Part shown: positions 52,250 through 62,598 of the stretch, piece by piece
Numbering within the stretch: position 1 is the stretch's first letter
Layout: every line of letters starts with the position of its first letter
Assembly (NCBI GenBank): GCA_018398585.1
Contig: JAGTTD010000010.1
Coordinates: forward strand, 24,623,739 to 24,687,738
Direction of reading: 5' to 3'
Origin: Simmondsia chinensis
Lineage: Eukaryota > Streptophyta > Magnoliopsida > Caryophyllales > Simmondsiaceae
DNA: 64,000 bases
Notes under the pieces: generated by a model
What the model was told of the DNA's origin: nothing
The model's database searches: none
What the model saw: only the letters and a program-made list of their open reading frames with translations
Made by a program: the position numbers and the translations under genes

Positions 52250-52890
52250 TTAGGTATCTTGCAATTTTAAATGAACATAACTCTTAAATCATTGAGAGTT
52301 AGGATGCGAATTGCATATCAAAATGAAGCTCTCGAAGAGCTTTGCGCAACTAGTATAATTTCTCATACTCTAAAGAAAGAGATATCAAAGATGTAGATAG
52401 CGTTTATCCAACATGATAGTGATCAGTGACTTATATAAGTTGACTCCGAGACTTAAACAAATATAATTCGTAACACCTGAGGAGTTATGAGTCAAATCAC
52501 CTATCAAAACAAAACTCTTGAAGATTTTTATATAACTACCAGGATTTTTTGAGCTTTCGGATCAAAGAAGGCATAAAAAGGAGAATTGAGTCAAGAGATT
52601 GCCCGTTGTGGTTAGGTAAATTATCATACAAATTAAAATAGGCGTAACTTCTTATCTATGAAGTGTTATGGATCAAATTTTATGTCAAAGTGAAGCTCTT
52701 GAAGAGCTATATGCACCCATAGAAACTTTTTCAACTTTTGAAGAAAAAAAGTACATAAAAAGTGACTTGGGCGAGTTGGACGTATGTATGGCATATAACA
52801 CACCTTACAACTTAAAATGGACATAACTCTCAATCCGCGAAGAGTTACGGATCAATTTTTATATCAAATCGAAGCTTGTGAGGAAATCTA
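52250..52890 (-). repeat. Four diverged copies of an LTR-derived motif
   Basis: On the minus strand the phrase GAGCTTC.ATTTGATAT, ATCC.TAACTC and ATTTTAAGTTG occurs at about 52260-52345, 52465-52540, 52635-52715 and 52795-52880. The same phrase is present once, on the plus strand, in the solo LTR (about 1012-1085: CGAGAGCTTCGATTTGG, CCCATAACTCATTACGGATC). Spacing about 165-215 bp. Confidence 0.6.
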
Positions 52891-53119
52891 GGTTCTTATC
52901 TTAATTTTTTAAATTTTTTTCCCAAAGAAAAAAGGAAAAAGGGGCGTAAAGTGTACAACCACCCTTAAACTTGTTTAATCGAGCTTTCTTTATAAATTTT
53001 CATTTAGGTGGGCCTTCATAGAGAGGGCAAGGAATCCGAAAAACACCAAAAATTGCCTCACTTGGTCTCAAGACATTTGAGCCTTACAAGAAACATCGAG
53101 CCAGGCGTGAGCTTGTAAT

Positions 53120-53960
53120 CATTCCCATAGACGGTGCCAGTTATGTTTTCGATGAATTTGGCCAGTGAGCTTATTCGCCGTATGGGAGCCCGATATGAGG
53201 TGGGGTTCATAAGGAGGAGCTAGACTCAAGGTCTAGCTGCATGGCTGTTTGGTGTTTCTTGCAAGTTTCAAACAAATGGTTAGTGGGGCCCATGAGGTTA
53301 CCCGTAGAAGGGACCCCTCCGACGCTCAATGTTAGTATATCCAATAAAATAATAATAAAAGGAGGTAATAAATACATATTAACGATATAAAAGACTTAGC
53401 CTGAGAAGAGTTGAAGGTTAGAGTGGTTATTGCTCCGAAGAGATGACCGAAAAGGACGATGGAAGGTTGAGGTGTGGGGAGGCCTACCTTAGACAAGCCT
53501 TGCCTTGCATTTGAGAGGAGAGAGAGCTGTAGAGAGAGAGAGAGAGAGAGAGGGAGAGAGGGAGAGTCTGGGAGGAAGAGGTGTCCTCCAAATGAGAGGG
53601 GCCTTCCTCCTTTATATAGAATTTTAGTTTGGTAATGGCTGGCTTGATACTCTCTAGGTTGGTACTTTCTAGCTCAGTATTCTCTAGGTTGGTAATTTCT
53701 AGCTCGGTACTTTCTAGTTCGGGGTAATCTCTAGCTCGGTACTTTCTAACTCGGGATAATCTCTAACTCAGTACTTTCTAGCTCGGTGTAATCTCTAGGT
53801 CGGTAATCTCTAGCTCGGTACTTTCTAGCTTGGGATAATCTATAGCTCAGTAGCTTGGTATTTTCTAGCTCAGTACTTTCTAGGTTGGTATTCTCTAGCT
53901 CGATAATCTTTAGCTTGGTAATCTCTAGCACTGTATTCTCTAGCACGCCTATTTCTAGCT
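53120..53960 (-). repeat. Tat-like LTR with primer site, TATA box and U3 minisatellite
   Basis: On the minus strand: a minisatellite of a ~15-bp unit (GAGATTACCGAGCTA / AAAGTACCGAGCTAG, about 20 copies, 53640-53950), then TCTATATAAAGGAGG (53611-53620). A CT-rich stretch with (CT)n follows, and about 470 bp later TGGCACCGTCTATGGGAA (53122-53139). The last resembles the primer-site region (TGGCGCCGTCTGTGGG) of Tat-like gypsy elements. This order gives one LTR in which the minisatellite lies in U3, just upstream of the TATA box. The outer LTR end is not certain. Confidence 0.6.
53611..53620 (-). promoter_or_regulatory. TATA box of the Tat-like LTR
   Basis: TCTATATAAA on the minus strand, about 20 bp downstream of the minisatellite. 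Confidence 0.5.
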
Positions 53961-54560
53961 AGCAAATTGAAGACCCTTATGAGTAAAAACTAAGTCCAAC
54001 TTGTTTTCCTAGGAAAAGTAATTTGGTCCAGTGAGTACGTTATGCATTAGAATCGAGTTTTAAAACACTATAAATGCAAACATTTAAGTAACTACCTAAT
54101 ATGAGTCATGTACAATACAGTGATATCTATTCTTTTATTTTATCAAACACAATAAGTCAGGTATCCACAAAACTGTACTATCGTGTATGCAATGATGACC
54201 CAAACACATCAATCCATACTCTTCGGCAGCGGGGTCGTACGAAATTAGTTTGGGTGAGAACTATTCTCAATTCATATGTTTTCTTGTAACTCTTACTAAA
54301 CATAATTAACTCACCGCTTTACCTTAATCTCTACCATAGCATAACAGACCTTCTCGGGGAGGCTAATGTATCACGCTAGTCAGGTGTAAACCATTACCTA
54401 AACCTCCACGTAAATACATGTAATACTCCATGGCAGCGTAGTCACATCGCTTCTTTGCACTTTGGCTTATCCTAATAGAAGTCTAACCCTGTAACCTACA
54501 AGCCGACATCCTCCGCTGGGTGGTATGTCAATCCATTTTACGGCTAGACCGATAATGGAG
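53961..54560. other. Unassigned
   Basis: No clear ORF or repeat structure. It may be further 5' untranslated sequence of the Copia family C copy at 54561-55847, but I cannot show it. Confidence 0.35.
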
Positions 54561-55847
54561 ATCGTGAGATTTCAACAATTGAACCTTGCTCCCACTTGAT
54601 TTTTATAAACTAGCGGTTTTAATAAACCTGCATTGACAATTTAGATTATCTCATAATCTCCTTTAAAATCTCATTCTAAAATTAAATAAATTAATAAAAA
54701 TTAAGTTTTAATTATTACATAAAGCAATACTTACATCTACACGACCCAAAATTTTTTTTTAAATTAAAATTTTCAAGCATTAGTAGAATGTCAGCACTGA
54801 CGTCGGCATCAGCGAATTTTTTTAATGTTTAAAAAATAATTGAATCTACTCTCATTAGATTAATTTTATCTAATTTTGTAAATCATGATCAAATGCGTAT
54901 AATCTCATTATATGAACAATATGAATGTAATTTTAATTAATTTACACTGACAAATCTAAATTAACAATTAGTTCATTATCGATTTAAACAATTTAAACCG
55001 TACTTAAACTAGCTTTTCTTCTTAATAAAATCTCTATTTTACAACTACTATCATTATTTTTCTCATAGTTTTCCCATTAGCTTCCGACTCGCCCTTTTTC
55101 AAATAATTTATTTATACTTGAACATATTCATAGTATGAATTCTAAATGTCAAACATCTGGAACACTTTGGCCAAAGATTCCAAATCATTGAAACACTTGT
55201 GAATCAACTAACGGGGCATTTATATCTCATAACTGTAGATTCTGTATTGAATACATGATTCTTGTGACACTTCATGTCGCTACTCAGTGTACGTGAGAAT
55301 TCAATCATTTAGTCAGACATTACTTATAGTACACCAAAGTAACTAAGATTCCATGCACAAGTCCAAAATACTCTCATGAATTAGCGTCGTCGTTCAAATA
55401 GTACAACATGAATCACCCATTTCTAATAGTGGTTTAGAAAAAAAGTAATCAAAATGGTCCAACTTAGTATATCAATCTTATTAAAAACATCGACCTAACA
55501 CTTCTGGATCACCATCGACATAACCAAGACATGTCATCTAAAGTGTCGAGTCATGATCTTAACAGACAAGTAGTCCAAACCTATCACTACCCACAAGTTA
55601 TTCAAATAACATTCCCTACCAGTTGTTCCAAGTCTCTCTATGGCCTAATCTCATTATCAATATAGAAAAATCTTGTAAAATGTAATATGAGGACTCTGTC
55701 CATCTCATGGACATTACTTAAAAGAAAATCACATGCAGTATATAAGCTCAATTACACAAATTTAACAAGACAACGACTGGAACTTCAACTTTATTCATAA
55801 ATAAAATAATGCTACAATATAAATATGGATTTCAGGACACTATTCCT
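54561..55847 (-). mobile_element. Copia family C, LTR start and leader joined by deletion, minus strand
   Basis: The right part (about 55010-55847, reversed) matches 60256-61070: ATACTGCATGTGATTTTCTT, GAATCTTTGGCCAAAGT and ACTATGAATATGTTCAAGT. The left part (about 54600-55000, reversed) matches 63190-63960 (ATCTAATGAGA.TAGATTCAA, GAATGAGAT). So the LTR start is joined directly to the internal leader, and the second part of the LTR and the primer site are deleted. Inverted relative to the copy at 59140-64000. Confidence 0.7.
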
Positions 55848-56020
55848 AATACTTACGGTGACTAGGTGGTGAGCCTAAATAAGAATCGCACGTCTCTGAC
55901 CTTAACTACTCGCCATTTTCTAAGAAAAAGTTGTGGTATGGTGGTGTATCTGACTTCGATAATACCGTGAGCTCAGTTTCTGCTTCAATTAAGAATAGCT
56001 TTGTTAAGTATTTTGTGATA

Positions 56021-56074
56021 TACACACACACACACACATGTATATATAGAGAGAGAGAGAGACACACACACAGG
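56021..56074. repeat. (CA)n-(TA)n-(GA)n-(CA)n microsatellite
   Basis: Short dinucleotide runs in series directly left of the MITE. Confidence 0.8.
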
Positions 56075-56075
56075 G

Positions 56076-56336
56076 GGTGGCGTTCTTATGAAAGGGTGAG
56101 AGTATAAGAGGGGCGAATCCTGGCCCTCCATTGTAATGGATGGCCAAGATTTATTGGACATTAAATAAAAATAATAATTTACAGCCAAGATTTGTTGAGT
56201 ATTGAAAAAACATCCTTCTTTCTTTCTGCCCCTAAATTATTATTTTTGTAATATTCAACAAATCTTGGCCATCCATTACAATGAAGAGCTAGGATTCACC
56301 CATCTCACGCTCTCACCCTCTCATAAGAACGCCACC
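56076..56336. mobile_element. Palindromic MITE, 261 bp
   Basis: Left arm GGTGGCGTTCTTATGAAAGG, then GTGAGAGTATAAGAGG..., TCCATTGTAATGGATGGCCA and AGATTTATTG. The right arm is its reverse complement with about 15 percent differences up to CGCCACC at 56336. The arms are roughly 110 bp with a short A/T-rich centre, so the RNA or single strand would fold into one long hairpin. Flanks are microsatellites, so the target duplication cannot be defined. The ends begin with G but the superfamily is open. Confidence 0.8.
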
Positions 56337-56339
56337 ATA

Positions 56340-57483
56340 TATATATATTGATAAAAAATAAAAGGATATGGACCTTGCTCAAGTAGCAGTTATAGTGACG
56401 GAGTAGGGCCCATATACACCTTTCCTCATACACCCAAAATTCAGGTACTGGGATGGAGATAAACCCAAGAGCTCAGCAGTCCACTTACAAGCTCGTGTCA
56501 ATCATGTTTTCAAGCCTGGCACCCTTGATTTATAAGAACTCGAATGAGTTTAGGTCTACCATGATTTAGATGGAGCAAACTATAGTCAGGTCACTAATTT
56601 AGGACCAATCCAATCAACGTCAAGCCTTGGCCGTCAAAGCCGTAAACAATGGCATGAACCTAAGTTAACCTGACTTGTCAAGTAGTGACAGTAGTGTTAA
56701 GACCAATGCAATCAAGGTCAAGCCTTGACCGTCAAAGTCTTAAACTAAAACCTTAATTCTCAACTGTCTAAATTTGGGAACAGATTAAAACTGGAAGTTC
56801 ATACCTGAAGCTTAAGAAACTGTATTACTGATGAAACAAATACATCATATTCTACGTCAAGCTAAGCTATGCTAAGTTACGCTACTCCTAAGAAAAGAGC
56901 ACAAGTGTGTTGTAAAGAAAACTTGATGAAGTTTTGTATTGTGTTGTGTTGTGGTGTGCTCCTTGGACTGATGTAGAGACCTTTATTTATAGAAAATAGA
57001 AAATAACTGCTGTTCCTAATTCTACAGCAACTCTTCCATGTCAGGCCACTAAGCTTCCTCTTGTATGCACAAAATACCAATGAACGTGTCCTTAATTCAG
57101 TATTGGAGGGAATTCCTTGGTGTCCACGTTTGTAATCCTAGCGGAAATCCCTTCTAGAGGCCCCATGTGCTCTTAGATTAAGCTTAGTGCCCATGTATCT
57201 AAGGTTGCACTCCAAGTGACTGTCGAGCTTGGAAACCACCTACCTTGCAGCCTTCTTTTTGCCCCTTAAGCTCGAGCGACCTTTACCTCTCAACCATCTC
57301 GAGCTTCAAGTGGTTGGCACCCTTGTAGGGATAATGATCTTCTAAGGACACTATGCTCGAGACGCCATTACTTTAGCACCTAAGGGCTTAATTTTCCTTG
57401 AGAGAGGCCTCATGTGTTAAGCACGTGGCACTTTGCTAAAAATGGAGTCGTCCCAATCCCCTCGAATTTAAGGTGTAAGAAAA

Positions 57484-57484
<1 letters not shown>
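56340..57484 (-). other. Possible LTR remnant with TATA box
   Basis: Minus strand CTATAAATAAAG (56981-56992) is followed by a CA-rich leader (CACCACAACACAACACAATAC). This is an LTR-like promoter arrangement, but neither LTR end nor primer site is identified. 56580-56740 contains an imperfect direct repeat with CCAATC.AATCAAGGTCAAGC and CTTGACCGTCAAAG. Otherwise no gene. Confidence 0.35.

Positions 57485-57532
<48 letters not shown>
57485..57532. repeat. 48-nt uninterrupted poly-C tract
   Basis: Forty-eight consecutive C on the plus strand, about 110 bp upstream of the TATA box at 57645. The Gly-rich ORF on the other strand is a consequence of this run. Confidence 0.95.
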
Positions 57533-57644
57533 AGCTATTGGTAAACTCAAATTTACAACGGGTCAAAGATTCTAATATGACCCTCAATGGCAACAGGGAG
57601 CTTGAGAGATCACTTTTTTTTCGTTTGCTCTTCCTTCTCGAGTG

Positions 57645-57655
57645 TCTATAAATAT
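57645..57655 (+). promoter_or_regulatory. TATA box of the plant-mobile-domain pseudogene
   Basis: TCTATAAATAT followed by a CT-rich leader; the first ATG is at 57792. Confidence 0.5.
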
Positions 57656-57791
57656 GATAGTTAGGGCGCGAAACTTTCACTTTTCTGCTTTTTTCTCTCT
57701 TGTAAGTGTTCTTGCAAATTCTTGCTTTCATTTTTTGAATATCTGAATCTTGATCTAATTTTCTTTCCAGCCTTTGCTTCCTCTGACCTAA

Positions 57792-58935
57792 GGATGGCCA
57801 AAATTTCATTTGATGTCTCTGTCCCCATTTCTCAAGCTGATAGCCCAATTAAGCAGTTGACCCGTTTGCTTCAATAAGACATCTTGATAGTCTCTAATGT
57901 GCTTTAGAGCCCAATCGATCTTAAAATCATTGATGAGGATCTTTCTAGGTTATCAGAGAATGATCCTTCATCTTCCTTCTCTTCCAATGCCCTAGGGCTT
58001 GTCTTTGACCCATCCCAAGATGTTCCAAATCTTCAGGGACTTCCCCAAATAATGATGAATGTCCTCTGTTTTGCATAGTTTCTGCAGGTTATTCTTGGGG
58101 AGGAAGATGCATCTTAAAGGAAGCGACACCTTTTAAAGGATGGAATTTCTTGGTAAAGCGATACCCCAAGTGCGTGGACAACTTAATTGTGACCCATGAA
58201 CAAAAATGGAAGAATCTTCGCATTTATGAAACCATTAAGCTCTCCACCATCGCTCTCAAGTATGACTGCCCTATTACGACGGCATTCACTTGCTATTGGA
58301 ACACCTGTTATAACGTTTTTGTCCTCCTCGGTGGATTTCTTGGCATTACCTTGGGGGACATAATGGCCTTAATAGGTCCTTTGCCAAGAGAAGAGGATTT
58401 GCCTCTTGACTGTTTTATTTCTAATGAGGCTGAAGCTTTTGCCTCTTCCTTCTTTATAACTGATTTTCCCAGCGATTATGAGTCCATTGTTAAAATGTTT
58501 GTAATATGGGCTCATGACTTTGGGCAAGGTTAAAGAGAAGAAGAGGCATGCTTTTACCCATTATGGTTTTATTCGATAACTCCTCCAACTCAGTCTTGAA
58601 TTTTCTGAATACCATGGTTGTAAACTTAGTCTTTAGCACTGGTCCATCGGCCTTGGGACCCTTATTTTTGGCCCAAGCATACGGATGCCCTAGGGATATC
58701 ATAATTAAGAACTATGTTGTCCAAAAAGGTGGATCCTTGTGGCCCAAGCCTATTTTTTGGGAGGTCTGCCCCAGGGGCCCCTACGCTCCCACATGTGAGG
58801 GGTTTTCCTGCTTTGGGTAGTACTTTGCTCATATTGAGGTCCTCTTTCACCCAAGATGGTCCTTTGACCAATGCCTTGGGATATTAACTTCTCCTCGAGG
58901 TAGGAAGGGGACTCCTTTGAGGGAGAGGAATCTTG
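57792..58935 (+). pseudogene. Plant-mobile-domain (PMD)-like gene remnant
   Basis: ATG at 57792 (MAKISFDVSVPISQADSPIK) with an early stop after RLLQ. The best-preserved part is 58150-58533: KYDCPITTAFTCYWNTCY, NVFVLLGGFLGITLGD, IMALIGPLPREEDLPLDC. The 'W....N.F....G...ITL.D...L.GP....ED' pattern resembles the aminotransferase-like plant mobile domain. That domain is found in MAIN/MAIL-type nuclear proteins and in gag-like or Mutator-associated mobile elements. Beyond 58533 recognisable phrases continue in shifted frames (for example LALVHRPWDPYFWPK and SLFFGRSAPGAPTLPHV). A TATA box sits 147 bp upstream. Either a captured gene or a retrotransposon-borne PMD; domain call moderate. Confidence 0.5.
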
Positions 58936-59139
58936 GTGCACTCTGATTTAGGAACCTAGGCCTTCATTACAATGTCCCAATGGACATCTATTAGCAGATC
59001 TTCGAAGGCAATCCTATACCCTCAAGTTCTATTCTTCCATCACTAGACTCATCATGGTGTAGAAACATATAGGCCTAGATTTTTTTCCAAGCAATTTGGT
59101 TTGGTCCTAACTGCAAATGGGATAAAATCTCAGCTTTCT

Positions 59140-60167
59140 GCTTTGGGTACATTGCAGTAGAATAGTGTTGTAGAAAGAAGGAATATGACATTGTTAGAGA
59201 TAGTAAGGTCCGTTATGAGTCATGCTACTTTACCAATTTCTTTTTGGGGTTATCCAAAGGAACAAGGGTGGTCTTTTCTATAGTCCTTCTTATCAAAAGG
59301 TTTTTGTAAATGTAAATGTGAAATTTGAAAGAAGGATTTTGTTGTAGAATACTTACCAAAAAAAAAAAAAATTTTTTGTTGTACACTACAAAAGCAAGAG
59401 AGGAATTAAAAGAAAATGGCGCTAATTCTGAATAGCTAGACACAACTTGGGATATAGTAGATGCATTAGATGCACCTACTGATAGGGTTGAAGATGCTCG
59501 AGGTACATGAGAGCCTATGTGTAGTGGGAGGATTGTCGGGGCACTTGACAGGTTCATGGTGGGAGCCTTAATGGGTGACCGTGGCATTGAATCTGATCCT
59601 CTCAGCTACGATGAGGCAATTAAAGACAAGGATGCGGGCCAGTGGGTCTTAGCAATGAAATCCGAGATAGGATCTCTATATTCTAACCATGTTTGATATC
59701 TTGTAGAGTCACCTATTGGCATTAACCCCATTGGTTGTGAATGGGTCTACAAGAGAAAAAGAGGAGTGGACGGGAAGGTAGAGACCTTCAAGGCAAGACC
59801 AGGTGCTGAGGGTTTTACCCAAAAGGAAGGAATTGATTATGATGAGACCATCTTACCAATAACCAAGCTAAAGTCCATAAGGATACTCCTATCCATTACA
59901 GCTCATAATAAGATTTGGAAAATGGAAGTCAAAAGATATTATATGCTGATCTTTCAAAGTGACAAGCTGGTTCCAGTTGGCGATGCTGATTCTGACTTCC
60001 ATTCAGATAGAGATGCCAGACATTCGACCTCTAAGTACATCTTGACTTGTGTAGGAGGAGCCTTTAGTGGGGGGAGTGTCAAGCAGCCTTGTATTACTAA
60101 CTCCACCATGTATTCCGAGCATGTTATAGCTTCAGAAGCTGCAAAGAGGGCATATTGGTTCAGATAA
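59140..60167 (+). pseudogene. Copia family C pol remnant
   Basis: Integrase end at 59145-59260: NSVVERRNMTLLEIVRSVMS, HATLPISFWGYP (catalytic Glu region). RT start at about 59590-59930: DPLSYDEAIKDKDAGQWVLA, MKSEIGSLYSNH, IGCEWVYKRKRGVDGKVETF, GFTQKEGIDYDETILPITKL. Then, in the same frame but across a deletion near 59940, RNase H (GDADSDFHSDRDARHSTSKY, ITNSTMYSEHVIASEAAK). The RT catalytic palm is absent. Frame 59766-60167 is open only because the deletion kept the register. Linked to the LTR at 60256 by a polypurine tract. Confidence 0.8.
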
Positions 60168-60241
60168 AATAATTAACTTAGTAGACCTATGGATCATACA
60201 TAGAAAGGGATGGTATAAAGTTTGTAATAAATTGAATTTGG

Positions 60242-60255
60242 GACAAGTGGGAGAT
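60242..60255 (+). other. Polypurine tract of Copia family C
   Basis: GACAAGTGGGAGAT immediately before the LTR start TGTCAGGAATAATG. Confidence 0.7.
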
Positions 60256-62598
60256 TGTCAGGAATAATGTCATGAAATCCAACTTTACCCATCTAAATGT
60301 TATTTTATATAAGAATAAAATTGAAGTCCCAGTGGTTTTCTTTATAAATTTGTGTAAGTGAGCATATATACTGCATGTGATTTTCTTTTGGGTAACATCG
60401 ATGAGATGGGTGTAGTCTTCATACTACAATTTACATGTATGTTCTAAGTGGTTTATGAGATTGACCCATAGATCGACTTGGAACAAATGGTATGGATTAC
60501 TGTTTGAAAGACTCGTACTCAAACACAAGTTTGGCCACTTGTATGCTAAGACTATAACGTAACATTTTAGATGACTTGACTTGGTCATATGGATGGTAAT
60601 TCAAAAGTGTTATGTTGACGTGTTTAATAAGATTGGCACATAAGTTGGACCATGTGAGTCGCTTGTTTCTAGACTACTATCGGAGATGAGTGATTCATGT
60701 TGTACTCTTTGAACGACGACTCTAAATCCTGATAGTATTATGGACTCGTGCATGCAATGTTAGTTGCTTTGGTGTACCATAAGTAAGGTCTAAACGAATG
60801 ACTGATTTCTCATGTACACTAAGTAGCAGCGTAAAATGTGGCAAGGATCATGTATTCAATATGGAATCTCTCTTATGAGGTATAGATGGGCCCTTGGTTG
60901 ATTTTCAATTATTTGAATAGTTCAGAATCTTTGGCCAAAGTATTATAAGTGTTTGACATTTTGAATTTATACTATGAATATGTTCAAGTGTAAATAAATT
61001 ATTCAGTGACTGGTGAGTCGGTAACTAATGAAGAAGTTGTGAAAAGGATAATGGTAGTAGTTATATTTATTCTTTGTCATGGACATCTAGTGGAGGGGTT
61101 GTTGTCATCAATACAGTCCATTTGAGAGATATTGAATAAATGGTTTATGTCTAGAGTAAAGTGAGATTTATTTTGTGGACTAAAATCCCTTGAAATGATA
61201 TTTAAATTTTATCATGAGATGATGATTACTTTAACCTATTTGGAGCTAGATTTAAATTGCCCTTGAGATCCCTCTGGCTGTGGGCTAATTAGAACACTCC
61301 TTGAGCCTACTTTCGTCTTTCGAATTTTGAATTAAGTTTCCAATTTAGTCGGTAACTAATGGAGAAGCTGTGCGAAAGATAATGGTAGTAGTTATATTTA
61401 TTCCTTGCCATGGACATCTAGTTGAGGGTTTATTAGGAATAAGTCTATTTAGGAGATATCGAATAAATGGTTTAAGTCTAGAGTACAGTGGGATTTATTT
61501 AGTGGAATTAAGTCCCATTAAATGGTAATTAACTTTTATCATGAGATGGTAATTAATTTAAACCTTTTGGAGCTAGATTTTAATTGTCCCTGAGGTCCCT
61601 ACGCAAGCCTCTATATTTCATGCCATCAAAAAAATATTAAAGAATTAATAAGACGAATTATTTATCCATGAGATGGGTAAATTTAATTTTTCCAAAAATT
61701 ATTCATAAGACGAATAAAAGTTAAAAATTATAAAATAAAATAGTTTTTGAAAATTAAAATTCATAAGTAAACTTTTACTTGTAGGAAACAAAGCACAAAA
61801 CAAAAAAAAAAAAAAAAAAAAAAAAATCAAAAACTACAAAAACATGCGGGTGATCCTTGCACTTTATTGGATGAATTAGCGCACGACACGTGACATTGGA
61901 CTGGCTATCCGCATGCACGCATGTGGGCAAATCACAGCCTGTCATGTGGCACACGGATTGAAGATTAATGGCATGCGAGATTTTGCTTAGTGAAACGCGA
62001 TGTTTTAACTATCATTTAACACAAAACACTGCATTTTGTAATTGGCCTACGCATCCCACATCGAAAGTTTTGTAATTTTTTGCTTCGGTATACTACTATA
62101 AATAGTGGTACCTATTTCAAGGTTTGGTATTCGATTTAGGATTAAAAATTAAAGGTTTCTGAAAGTATTGACTTTCGGAGACCTAGTGGGAGAGAAAATT
62201 TTCTCTTGAAATTTTTTCTTTCCTCAAGTTTAATATTTTTCGGAGCCCATTCTCCAAGCATTTTGAGGTCATTGCGTAGAAAGCTGCTGGGCCGTGGTGT
62301 TCTCTTGGTTTTCGTAGCTTTCTTGAAGATTTTTATTATTCGTTATGGTATTATTTATTTGGAGCAATTCTAGGTATATCTTTCTTTCCTTCTTTTTAGG
62401 TTTTCATTTTTTTATTTATTGACAGCTTTTCTTATTATTCCTATTATATGTTCATGTTATTATTATGAATATATTAAAGTAGAGGCTTGTAAATCTAAAT
62501 TAGAAATTTAAATCTATAGATTTAAAATTAAGAATTTTAACCCTTTCACTACGTTAACTTAATTAAATTAGGAAGAATTTTTAAAATCCGTCCCAACA
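60256..62598 (+). repeat. Copia family C LTR, 2.34 kb
   Basis: Starts TGTCAGGAATAATG after a polypurine tract and ends GTCCCAACA before TTGGTATTAGAG, a primer-site relative. Contains a TATA box CTATAAATAG (62096-62105) and a direct duplication of about 260 bp with a 331-bp period (61017 onward and 61348 onward; GTCGGTAACTAATG.AGAAG). Parts recur in reverse at 54561-55847 and 40854-41030. It is flanked on both sides by internal element sequence. Confidence 0.75.
62096..62105 (+). promoter_or_regulatory. TATA box of the Copia family C LTR
   Basis: CTATAAATAG, about 490 bp before the LTR end. Confidence 0.5.

Noticed and set aside
57468..57848. Glycine-rich protein on the minus strand
   Set aside because: The glycines come from the 48-nt C tract; the rest overlaps the leader of the plus-strand PMD remnant.
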